The position numbers and the translations under genes were made by a program. Below are positions 9,029 through 17,353 of a DNA stretch of 64,000 nt, piece by piece (position 1 is the stretch's first letter; each line of letters starts with the position of its first letter). The stretch comes from Thiothrix fructosivorans (GTDB taxonomy: Bacteria; Pseudomonadota; Gammaproteobacteria; Thiotrichales; Thiotrichaceae): assembly GCF_017349355.1 (NCBI RefSeq), contig NZ_JAFMPM010000006.1, positions 1,178,001-1,242,000 on the forward strand. The letters run 5' to 3'. The notes below the pieces were generated by a model, which was not told where the DNA came from, did not search any database, and saw nothing but the letters and a program-made list of their open reading frames with translations.

Positions 9029-9113
9029 GGAAGGCGCTGGCTCTCGGTGCAAACCGAAGGTGAAACCAGCCCCAATGAAGCAGGAATTTAACCGCAAACT
9101 TGACCTTGGTTAA
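9029..9113 (+). CDS. tnpB: TnpB, 3' exon (C-terminal 28 codons)
   Basis: After intron removal, the two bases GG at 6650-6651 join G at 9029 to form a Gly codon, and the frame runs GEGAGSRCKPKVKPAPMKQ to EFNRKLDLG and TAA at 9111-9113. The ending resembles other TnpB C-termini and matches the tail of the tnpB remnant at 4307-4525. The join is exact to the base, which supports the assigned intron boundaries. In a split gene this tail is produced only if the intron splices. Confidence 0.8.
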
Positions 9114-9197
9114 GTTTGTATAAGTTTAAAGGAACGGTGGATTCTACTGCCTAAGCCGCCTAAAATCCCCCTTTTGCCCAAACCCGAAAAGAGTCTG

Positions 9198-10922
9198 ATG
9201 AATATTCGCCAACTGCTTGATGACCGTATTACCGCCGCGCTGCACACGCTGGGCGCACCTGACACCGTGACCGCCATTGTGAAACCCTCCGCCCGCCCTG
9301 AATTCGGCGACTACCAAGCTAACGGCGTGATGGCAGCCGCCAAGCAGTTGAAAACCAACCCGCGAGAACTGGCAACGCGCTTGCTGGAAGTGCTGGATTT
9401 GTCCGATCTCGCCGACAAACTCGAAGTCGCAGGCCCCGGTTTCATCAATATCCACCTAAAGAATACGTGGTTGAGCGAAACCGTAGGTCGGGCTTCAGCC
9501 CGACAACTCACCCCCAACTCTCAAACCATCGTCGTCGATTATTCCGGCCCTAACCTCGCCAAAGAAATGCACGTCGGGCATTTGCGTTCCACCATCATCG
9601 GTGATGCCGTCGCCCGCGTCCTCGAATTCCAGGGACACAAGGTTATTCGCCAAAACCACGTTGGCGATTGGGGCACGCAATTCGGAATGCTGATTGCGCA
9701 CATGGTCAGCTTGAAAGCGCATAGCGGCGAATTGTCGATGCAGCTTGCCGACCTTGAAACCTTCTACCGCGAAGCCAAAAAGCGTTTCGACGACGAACCT
9801 GATTTTGCTGATGCGGCGCGTGATTATGTGGTGAAACTGCAATCGGGTGATGCGGAATGCCTCGGCTTGTGGCAGCAATTCATCGACACCTCCTTGCGCC
9901 ATTGCGAGGAAGTTTATGCGCGGTTGGGTGTCCATTTGACCCGGGCGGATGTGATGCCGGAAAGTGCCTACAACGCTGATTTAGCCAACATTGTCAGCGA
10001 GTTGCAGGAGAAAGGCTTGCTAGTGGAGGATCAGGGCGCACAATGCGCGTTCCTTGACGAATTCAAAAACAAAGATGGCAGCATTACGCCAATTATTGTG
10101 CAGAAAACCGGCGGTGGTTATCTGTATGCGACCACTGACCTTGCGGCTTTACGTTATCGCAGTGGCGTGTTGAACATCGACCGTGCGTTGTATTTCACCG
10201 ATGCCCGCCAAGCGTTGCATTTCCAACAGGTGTTCTTGCTGGCGCGTAAAGCGGGGTTTGTGCGCGAGGATATTTCGCTTGAACACATGCCCTTCGGCAA
10301 CATGCTCGGCGCAGATGGCAAGCCGTTTAAAACCCGTTCCGGCGGCACGGTCAAGCTGGTCGATTTGTTGGTCGAAGCGGAAGAACGCGCTTTCATCCTC
10401 GTTACCGACAAGAACCCAGAATTGGGCGAGGCAGAACGCCACGACATTGCCCGCACGGTCGGCATCGGTGCGGTCAAATACGCCGACCTGTCTAAAAACC
10501 GCAATTCGGATTACATCTTCAATTGGGAAACCATGCTGAGTTTCGAGGGCAATACAGCCCCGTATTTGCAGTATGCATATGCGCGGATTAAGAGCATTTT
10601 CCGTCGCTCAGGTGTGGATGCGGAGGCGATTAGCTCCCCCATTTCGCTGCAAGAATCTGCTGAACGTACCCTTGCGATGAAGTTGCTGCAATTCACCGAA
10701 GCGACGGATAGCGTGGTGAAAGAAGGCTTGCCGAACCACCTTTGTACGTATTTGTATGAGTTGGCGGGCAACTTCATGAGCTTCTATGAAGCTTGCCCGA
10801 TCTTGAAAGAGGGTGTGGCGGAAGAGGTGCGTAGCAGCCGTTTGCAATTGGCGAATCTGACCGCGCAAACCCTGCAAACTGGCTTGGGCTTGCTGGGGAT
10901 TGGGGTGTTGGAGCGGATGTAA
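9198..10922 (+). CDS. argS: Arginine--tRNA ligase
   Basis: A class I aminoacyl-tRNA synthetase charging tRNA-Arg in the cytoplasm. The 574-residue length is normal. It has the N-terminal Add1 domain typical of ArgS, the HIGH-like motif HVGH in [15 protein letters not shown], and the proteobacterial KMSK-equivalent [14 protein letters not shown]. The C-terminal anticodon-binding helical domain ends at [13 protein letters not shown] place the start at the ATG giving [11 protein letters not shown], the family N-terminus, rather than eight codons upstream. The tnpB element lies immediately upstream, so the native promoter may have been displaced or lie within the element's right end. It abuts the convergent pilU gene with no spacer. 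Confidence 0.97.
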   Translation: MNIRQLLDDRITAALHTLGAPDTVTAIVKPSARPEFGDYQANGVMAAAKQLKTNPRELATRLLEVLDLSDLADKLEVAGPGFINIHLKNTWLSETVGRASARQLTPNSQTIVVDYSGPNLAKEMHVGHLRSTIIGDAVARVLEFQGHKVIRQNHVGDWGTQFGMLIAHMVSLKAHSGELSMQLADLETFYREAKKRFDDEPDFADAARDYVVKLQSGDAECLGLWQQFIDTSLRHCEEVYARLGVHLTRADVMPESAYNADLANIVSELQEKGLLVEDQGAQCAFLDEFKNKDGSITPIIVQKTGGGYLYATTDLAALRYRSGVLNIDRALYFTDARQALHFQQVFLLARKAGFVREDISLEHMPFGNMLGADGKPFKTRSGGTVKLVDLLVEAEERAFILVTDKNPELGEAERHDIARTVGIGAVKYADLSKNRNSDYIFNWETMLSFEGNTAPYLQYAYARIKSIFRRSGVDAEAISSPISLQESAERTLAMKLLQFTEATDSVVKEGLPNHLCTYLYELAGNFMSFYEACPILKEGVAEEVRSSRLQLANLTAQTLQTGLGLLGIGVLERM

Positions 10923-12101
10923 TTACGTCAATTCCGCTTCCGGTTTCGGCTGTAACGCTAGTTTCGCCATGAAATCGTCATCTGCCGCCTTGGGGTTTGC
11001 CTCTGGCGCAGGTGCAGCAGCCGTCGGACGTGGCTTATTCAAATTCCCCGACAGATTAATCTTCAGCTTCAAATTGCTAGGCGAATCGGCATTGCGCAAT
11101 GTCTCCGCCAGCGAAATTTGCCCTGCCAAATACAGCTTGTAGAGGTGGCTGTCGAAGGTTTGCATCCCCTGTTCTTCGGATTTTTCCATGATTTCTTTGA
11201 TGGCGTGTACGTCGCCTTTCATGATTAAGTCGCGCACCATGGGTGTGCCGAGCAGGATTTCGATGGCGGCGACACGTTTGCCATCCACGGTGGGAATCAG
11301 GCGTTGCGAAACGAAGGCTTTGAGGTTGAGAGATAAATCCATCAGTAATTGGTGGCGGCGTTCTTCGGGGAAGAAGTTGATAATGCGGTCGAGGGCTTGG
11401 TTGGCGTTATTGGCGTGCAGGGTAGAAAGGCACAGATGCCCGGTTTCGGCAAAGGCGAGGGCGTGTTCCATCGTTTCTTGGGCGCGGATTTCGCCGATTA
11501 AAATCACGTCGGGGGCTTGGCGCAGGGTGTTTTTGAGTGCGTCTTCGTAGCTGTCGGTGTCGACACCGACTTCGCGCTGGTTAATGATGCATTTCTTGTG
11601 CGGATGCACGTATTCCACCGGGTCTTCGATGGTGATGATATGCCCGTCTGCACTGGCGTTGCGGTGGTCGATCAGGGCGGCGAGTGAGGTGGATTTGCCC
11701 GAACCTGTGCCGCCGACGAACAGGATCAAGCCGCGCTTTTCCATGATCACGTCTTTTAAGACTTGCGGTAAACCGAGTTTGTCGGCGTTGGGGATGTCGG
11801 TTTTGATGTTACGGATCACCATCGCAATTTTGTGACGTTGTTTGAAGATATTGACACGGAAACGTCCGATGCCTTCTTCGCTGATGGCGAGGTTCATTTC
11901 GGGTTTCTTTTCAAACTGTTGCTGCTGTTCGGGGTTCATTAGTTCGTAAGCCATTGCTTTGAGCATGTCGGGGGTCATGATGACTTTATCGACGGCTTTG
12001 AGCTTGCCTTGGAATTTGGCTTTGGGTTCGAGATCGGCGGTTAAATACAGGTCGGAACCGTCGTAATGGGCGAGGATGCGTAGATAGTCTTTGAGTTTCA
12101 T
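10923..12101 (-). CDS. pilU: Type IV pilus retraction ATPase PilU
   Basis: A 392-residue hexameric secretion-type ATPase of the PilT/PilU family, which powers pilus retraction and twitching. It shows Walker A GGTGSGKS, an Asp box with GHIITIEDPVEYVH, Walker B VILIGEIRAQETM and the His box TGHLCLSTLHANNA. I call it PilU because of the ending RNADSPSNLKLKI and its length; PilT is shorter and ends differently. After the core there is a proline- and alanine-rich tail of about 40 residues (PRPTAAAPAPEANPKAADDD). It stands alone here without pilT. Strong ribosome sites are not visible ahead of its ATG. Confidence 0.92.
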   Translation of the reverse strand: MKLKDYLRILAHYDGSDLYLTADLEPKAKFQGKLKAVDKVIMTPDMLKAMAYELMNPEQQQQFEKKPEMNLAISEEGIGRFRVNIFKQRHKIAMVIRNIKTDIPNADKLGLPQVLKDVIMEKRGLILFVGGTGSGKSTSLAALIDHRNASADGHIITIEDPVEYVHPHKKCIINQREVGVDTDSYEDALKNTLRQAPDVILIGEIRAQETMEHALAFAETGHLCLSTLHANNANQALDRIINFFPEERRHQLLMDLSLNLKAFVSQRLIPTVDGKRVAAIEILLGTPMVRDLIMKGDVHAIKEIMEKSEEQGMQTFDSHLYKLYLAGQISLAETLRNADSPSNLKLKINLSGNLNKPRPTAAAPAPEANPKAADDDFMAKLALQPKPEAELT

Positions 12102-12157
12102 GGTGGGCTTTTCCCGTGTTGTTATTAGTAATGGCTTACTACTCTAACGGGGAAGGA

Positions 12158-12185
12158 GCTGTTCGCCAAGCGTGTGGCGAACAGC
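12158..12185. terminator. Strong hairpin downstream of the large repeat gene
   Basis: GCTGTTCGCC at 12158-12167 pairs perfectly with GGCGAACAGC at 12176-12185 around an 8-base loop. It lies between the reverse-strand repeat-protein gene, whose stop is 35 bases away, and the start of pilU. No U-tract follows on either strand, so an intrinsic terminator is possible but unproven; it could instead stabilise the mRNA 3' end. Confidence 0.4.
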
Positions 12186-12219
12186 GGTTGTGACTGAATC
12201 GTAATTTATGCTATGTGCA

Positions 12220-15200
12220 TTATGCGCTGATCCAAATATCGAAATATTGACCGACGTAGTTTCCAGCTACGTCGCCATGACTGAAGAGTATGTTGACTAA
12301 TTCGTCGTCGCCGCTATCTGTTGCTGTCACTTCTACAGCATACTGCCATTCATTATCTGACACTTGCGTTTCCTGAATGTCAGTGACAAATGCTGAATCT
12401 GACTGATCGTCATATATTCTGAAATTATTCAGCGCTAAGTCTACTAATTGTTCATTACTGGTGAATTGTAATAAGCCCGTTTCGCCTCTTGCAATGGTTG
12501 AGATTGACGTTTCCAGTTCCGTGATTTGAGTGGCAATAGGATCATACATGACCGTTACGCTAGATGTGGTGTTATCACCCTGTTGGCGGAACTCCCAAAT
12601 ATCTGTCAGACCATCCACGGGTATTGTTTCCCAGTTCAAGTATTCGTTATTGTTTAAGAGGCGATACAGCTCTGAACCAGCAACTGATTTGGAAAAACCT
12701 TGATTATAAATGAAAAAATCTGCTGGAATACTAAACCAATCAGTACCATTCGGTGCAAATTCAGAACCCGATTTTAAACGCACTTCTTGAGTCTTACTGT
12801 GATCGATAGCATCTAATCTGAATACAACATCACGAGTAATATTGTCTGAATCAGACTCTCCAGAGTCATAGCTCAATGTGGCGGTCATATCGGGTGGGTT
12901 TGAACCCGCCCACAATGTAAATTCAGTGTAGGGGTGATTACCCGCTAAGTCAGTAGCAACCTCACCATTATTATTAGACCAAAGTAAACCACCTCTGACT
13001 ATACCGTTTCCATTAGTTCCTACTTGCACAGTGATGTCGTAAGCCCACTGTCCGTTTGTCATTGATACTTCGTTGACACTCACTACTGAAGCCAAATCTT
13101 GTGGATTATCTAACCAAACAGCACTTTCATCGACATTTATTAAGCGTTCCGTGCTGAGAAGACGCACAACAGCACTGCCAGCATTTGGAATGACGGGATT
13201 ATCCATGATGACATCAATTTCGGGCGCAGTTCGATCAAAGGTAAACATGAATTCATCAGAAACAGCAGAAATATTGCCATCAGCGTCGACTTTACGAAAT
13301 TCGTAGGCTTGAGTAAAACCGGCAGGGTATTCATTAGACCAATACTCCAGCCCTTGCCGATCCATTACTGATTCTACAAGTGCAACATTGCCGGAAATAT
13401 GGCGAATATCATTAACGCTGCGCCAATCTTGTCTTTCTTCTTCATTCAAAAGCGGATATATAGTTGAATTTTCTTTGAAGCGGAATTCTAGTGTATCGGT
13501 GGAAGTGATACCGTAGATTCTCAATTGGTTGTTGTTGGTGATATTGTCACCTTTTACGCCTGCATCGTTGACTAAACTTGCTACGGGAGCATCTGGATTC
13601 TCACCTACCCAAATAGCATAGTTATAATCGTCACGCATCAGTGTTGCCTGATTTCCTGCGGCATCTGTAGCATGGCTTGTTGGCGGTAATGATAATATTA
13701 ATTCGCCTTGACCATTTGTTGTTGCCTTCACGGAAATATCATAAGCCCACTGACCATCATCTAGTTGATATTCCTGAATATCAGTAATAGATGCTAGTGC
13801 GCTATTGTTAATTTGAATCGTGTCTTTAGTCAGACCAAAAATCTGTTCTTCCGTTAAAAATTGAATGGTGCGTGTTTGTCCATTTTGAATTGGTTCTAAT
13901 ACGTCACTATTGATCAGGGTAGGATGCCATGTGTCAATCGTCACTGTTAAGGGTTCGGCGGTTTCGAGTACTTGCCCGTCCGCATCCACTTGCCGGAATT
14001 CCCAAATATCTTCTAAGCCATCAACTTCATCCCAATAGTTTACTCCTATTAGATCATATAATTGCCAGTAATAAGCATAAACGTCTGTATCGTCTGAATA
14101 GTAATCTAAGAGTTCATTTGGAATGGTTGACCAATCTTGCCCATACCCGTTTTCGCTGCTTTCTGAGCCTTCTTTTAGGCGGAATTCAATACTAGTATTG
14201 GCTATAACCCCCGTAAATTTAAAGGCAGCAAAGTCAGTGATATTGTCTTGATCTGATACGCCATAATCGCCGTCTAGTGTGGCGGTAAATGACATGATAA
14301 CGTCGCCAACGGGTATATCATAACCCTCAAACCCAAATTCATTACCCGCTACGTCAGTAACCGAAGCATTTTCACTTAACTGTAGTGTTGTAATTCCCCC
14401 TAGTTCTTCGCTTGTACTGGATACAGCGACATCATATACCCATTGCTGGAGGTCATTATCAAGTGCTCCAGTAACACTCTTTATAGATGCCAGTGATGGA
14501 TCGCTCAACGTGAAGTCGTTCTTATCCAGCCCTTGTAGTTTTTCGCTGCTATACAAATGAATGATGGTTGTTTCACCATTGGGTAAGGAATCGCCGCTAT
14601 CCATCTCAATATAGTCAATGTATGCTGCCACTGAATCATAAGTGAAAGTGATGGGTGTGGCTTCAGACATTTTCCCTGTTGTTTGATTGACTTGATGGAA
14701 CTCGAATGTGTCTTTCCAGCCTGTTGGTGGCATCTCATCTAGTGATACACCTGCCAATTCGTACAAGTAAACACTATCCAGTGTGGCAGATATGCCGGTT
14801 TCATCTAAATCAATCGTTATCCATTCATCACCCGAGCCATCGGGTAAACTTGCAGAGTCAGGTTTGATACGAAATTCGATGACAGTATCAGATTTTATGC
14901 CATTCAGCTTAATCATGCCGTTGTAAGTGATGCCATCTTTGTTGGAATTAACGGCACTAGAGCTGGTATCTTCAACGAGACTGACCGATAGTTTGTCATC
15001 GTATTTGCCGATCCAGAAGTCAGCTAATCCTTCAGAAAAGTTACTTGCATCAGCCGCATTACCTGCTAAATCGGTAATAGAGGCATTATCAGCCAGTTTA
15101 AGGGTGGTTGCCCCGCTGACGCTTCCCTTACTGGCTAAGACAGTAACATCGTAGACCCACTGTTCAGTGGTTGTATCGAATTTGCCTTTACTGACACTTT

Positions 15201-16386
15201 TGATGGAAGCAAGGGTGGTATCACTGAAAGCGAAGTCAGCTTTGTCGATGCCTTGTAATTGTTCATCACTGTACAGATGCACAACAGTCGTTTTGCCGTT
15301 CAGCAGGGTATCGGCATCCGTCATGCTGTCGGTAATCGTGGGGGCGATAACATCATAGGTAAATGCCAGTGTGCTGATCATAGAGGCTTTATCTGTTTCC
15401 ACGTTTACTTGGTGGAATTCGAAGGTGTCTTTCCAACCACCCATTGGCATGTCGTCGAGTGATAAACCAGCTAACTCGTAGAGATAAGCAAGATCCACAG
15501 TCGCCGATGAGCCATCCATACTTAAATCATCAATCGTCAACCATTCATCTAAACCGTCGGGGATACTGGCCGAGCCTGCCTTGATACGGAACTCTACTAG
15601 TGCATCAGGTTTGATTGCGTCCAGTTTGATTTCGCCGTTATGGGTAATGCCATCTTTGTTGGCTTTTTTAACAAAACTGGGTCCTGTATCTTCAACAAGG
15701 CTAACCAACAAGCTATCGTTGCCGATCCAGAAGTTTGCTAGTGGTGTTTCAATAAACGCACTGAAATCGATGGCATTACCTGCAATATCGGTTGCCGCTG
15801 CGGTGCTGGCGAACATCAAGGATACGTCACCATTGCCTTTGCTGGCGGCACTGATGGTGACGTTGTAAGCCCATTCTTCATCAGAAATTTTTGTTTCTTT
15901 AACACTTTTGATACTAGCGAGTGTCGAGCTGAGGCTGAAGTCTTTAGCGTCTAAACCCGTTAATTTTTCATTACTGGTGATACGTACCACGCTTGTACCC
16001 TTGTTGAGAAGAGTGTCAACGTCGGGTGGGATGATTTCGATGAGTTCTGGTGCTGTGGTGTCGTAAGTGAATGTGAGGCTAGTCGCATCTGATGCTGTGC
16101 CGGTGGTATTGACTTGCCGGAATTCCAAGGTTTGGTTGGCAAAGTCCTCACCTAGCAGATCAGCAATATTTAGCAATGCTGTTTTCTTGTTTGCATCGAC
16201 TGAACTTAATAAGAGTGTGTCGACGGATTCCCACGTCTCGGTAGTGCTGTCGAACCATTCAAGGGTATTGCTGGCATCGAGTTTGCTTAACTTTACGGTG
16301 GCGTCGTAAGTAATCTTGTCTTTTTTGCTTGAGCCTGTATCCGCGTTCAATGTTACAGTCAGTTTGGCAGGTTTTTTGATAGCCAT
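12220..16386 (-). CDS. Large Ig-like repeat protein, probably exported by type I secretion
   Basis: A 1388-residue acidic protein without an N-terminal signal peptide. It is built from six tandem units of about 220 residues. Each unit starts with a DTG...DNIT/DGIT motif and an EFR(L/I)K segment, then a second half ending in ATDLAGN-like and WIG(N/K)-like motifs. Both halves look like bacterial Ig-like domains. The same units form the C-terminus of the protease at 17354-19744, which also ends in a WIG motif, so the two are related. Lack of a signal peptide plus that link suggests type I secretion and an adhesin or matrix role. I chose the ATG at 16386 because GGAG lies ten bases before it. Its DNA looks more AT-rich than neighbouring housekeeping genes. 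Confidence 0.75.
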   Translation of the reverse strand: MAIKKPAKLTVTLNADTGSSKKDKITYDATVKLSKLDASNTLEWFDSTTETWESVDTLLLSSVDANKKTALLNIADLLGEDFANQTLEFRQVNTTGTASDATSLTFTYDTTAPELIEIIPPDVDTLLNKGTSVVRITSNEKLTGLDAKDFSLSSTLASIKSVKETKISDEEWAYNVTISAASKGNGDVSLMFASTAAATDIAGNAIDFSAFIETPLANFWIGNDSLLVSLVEDTGPSFVKKANKDGITHNGEIKLDAIKPDALVEFRIKAGSASIPDGLDEWLTIDDLSMDGSSATVDLAYLYELAGLSLDDMPMGGWKDTFEFHQVNVETDKASMISTLAFTYDVIAPTITDSMTDADTLLNGKTTVVHLYSDEQLQGIDKADFAFSDTTLASIKSVSKGKFDTTTEQWVYDVTVLASKGSVSGATTLKLADNASITDLAGNAADASNFSEGLADFWIGKYDDKLSVSLVEDTSSSAVNSNKDGITYNGMIKLNGIKSDTVIEFRIKPDSASLPDGSGDEWITIDLDETGISATLDSVYLYELAGVSLDEMPPTGWKDTFEFHQVNQTTGKMSEATPITFTYDSVAAYIDYIEMDSGDSLPNGETTIIHLYSSEKLQGLDKNDFTLSDPSLASIKSVTGALDNDLQQWVYDVAVSSTSEELGGITTLQLSENASVTDVAGNEFGFEGYDIPVGDVIMSFTATLDGDYGVSDQDNITDFAAFKFTGVIANTSIEFRLKEGSESSENGYGQDWSTIPNELLDYYSDDTDVYAYYWQLYDLIGVNYWDEVDGLEDIWEFRQVDADGQVLETAEPLTVTIDTWHPTLINSDVLEPIQNGQTRTIQFLTEEQIFGLTKDTIQINNSALASITDIQEYQLDDGQWAYDISVKATTNGQGELILSLPPTSHATDAAGNQATLMRDDYNYAIWVGENPDAPVASLVNDAGVKGDNITNNNQLRIYGITSTDTLEFRFKENSTIYPLLNEEERQDWRSVNDIRHISGNVALVESVMDRQGLEYWSNEYPAGFTQAYEFRKVDADGNISAVSDEFMFTFDRTAPEIDVIMDNPVIPNAGSAVVRLLSTERLINVDESAVWLDNPQDLASVVSVNEVSMTNGQWAYDITVQVGTNGNGIVRGGLLWSNNNGEVATDLAGNHPYTEFTLWAGSNPPDMTATLSYDSGESDSDNITRDVVFRLDAIDHSKTQEVRLKSGSEFAPNGTDWFSIPADFFIYNQGFSKSVAGSELYRLLNNNEYLNWETIPVDGLTDIWEFRQQGDNTTSSVTVMYDPIATQITELETSISTIARGETGLLQFTSNEQLVDLALNNFRIYDDQSDSAFVTDIQETQVSDNEWQYAVEVTATDSGDDELVNILFSHGDVAGNYVGQYFDIWISA

Positions 16387-16523
16387 AGTGGTCACACTCC
16401 AGTGAGGGGTTGTTGATTCAATAGAATCTATTTATAAGCAAGTCCTTTGTTGACTATATTTTATTTTTACACCCGTATCAATAAGTTTACATAAGTTCCA
16501 TCTATGATACATGAGAGCAAAAT

Positions 16524-17207
16524 ATGCGTTTAGATCAGTTCGTTAGCCAGTCCACTGGAATGCCACGTTCCGAAGCCGTCAAAGTGATCCGCTGGGGGCA
16601 GGTGAGGGTGAATGGGGAGAACATTACCAAGACATCGACTCATATTGATCCTGCATCGGAGGTATTGTTGGATGAGGAGAAAATTGTATTGCCGGGAGCA
16701 ATCTATTTGATGTTGCACAAACCAGCGGGCGTGGTGAGTGCTACTGAAGATACGGAACATCGCACGGTGCTAGATTTGATTGATCATCCGCACCGCCATA
16801 CGCTGCATGTGGTGGGGCGCTTGGATAAGGATACGACGGGTTTGTTGTTGCTCACTAATGACGGTGATTGGTCACATCGTATTTCTGCACCGAAACATCA
16901 TGTGCCAAAAACCTATCTGGCAACGTTGGCGTGGGAATTGTCGGAGGCGGGGGCGCAAGCGTTGCGTGCTGGGGTGCAATTGCACGGTGAAAAGGGGCTA
17001 ACGAAACCCGCTGAGGTGGAAATTTTGCCGGAGAAACAGGCACGCGTAACGATTTCGGAAGGCAAGTACCATCAGGTAAAACGCATGTTTGCAGCGGTAG
17101 GGAATCGAGTAGAGGCGTTGCATCGTGAGCGAATTGGCGGCTTGGTGCTAGATGCGGAGCTTTCGTCCGGTGAGTGGCGGGCGTTGCTTACGCAAGAACA
17201 TGTTTAG
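16524..17207 (+). CDS. rsuA: 16S rRNA pseudouridine(516) synthase
   Basis: A 227-residue RsuA-family enzyme that isomerises a uridine of 16S rRNA to pseudouridine. It has the N-terminal S4 RNA-binding domain (MRLDQFVSQSTGMPRSEAVK, then VRVNG) and the catalytic motif GRLDKDTTGLLLLTNDG, in which the first Asp is the nucleophile. The C-terminal ITISEGKYHQVKRMF-type motif is present as VTISEGKYHQVKRMF. Family members RluB/RluE are close relatives, but length and motif spacing fit RsuA best. It sits between the two Ig-repeat genes and appears unrelated to them in function. Confidence 0.9.
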   Translation: MRLDQFVSQSTGMPRSEAVKVIRWGQVRVNGENITKTSTHIDPASEVLLDEEKIVLPGAIYLMLHKPAGVVSATEDTEHRTVLDLIDHPHRHTLHVVGRLDKDTTGLLLLTNDGDWSHRISAPKHHVPKTYLATLAWELSEAGAQALRAGVQLHGEKGLTKPAEVEILPEKQARVTISEGKYHQVKRMFAAVGNRVEALHRERIGGLVLDAELSSGEWRALLTQEHV

Positions 17208-17353
17208 TGCGTTGCTGTGACGGTGAAGTGTGTGAGTCAGTCATATTGAAGTGACATAATTATTTGTTCATTGATTTTTTTTATGATAAAGTTTGCAACA
17301 AATAATTTCTATTCTTCATTTGTCAAGGGCTAGCTAACTTCGGAGATTTTCTC

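Larger units (their letters stand above)
5440..9130 (+). mobile_element. IS200/IS605-type tnpB-only element, interrupted by a group II intron
   Basis: The element contains a tnpB gene (exon parts 5528-6651 and 9029-9113) split by a 2377-base group II intron. No tnpA Y1 transposase is present, so it would depend on a helper or is no longer mobile. A left-end subterminal hairpin is visible at 5480-5513. The right end is suggested by the GTTTGTATA motif at 9114-9122, shared with the tnpB remnant at 4307-4525. Exact ends are not resolved, because these elements leave no target duplication and I cannot compare with an empty site. It sits directly upstream of argS. Confidence 0.6.

Noticed and set aside
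9100-9124. Outward promoter (TTGACC/TATAAG) from the tnpB element into argS
   Set aside because: The spacing between the two boxes is only 13 bases, too short for a normal sigma-70 promoter.
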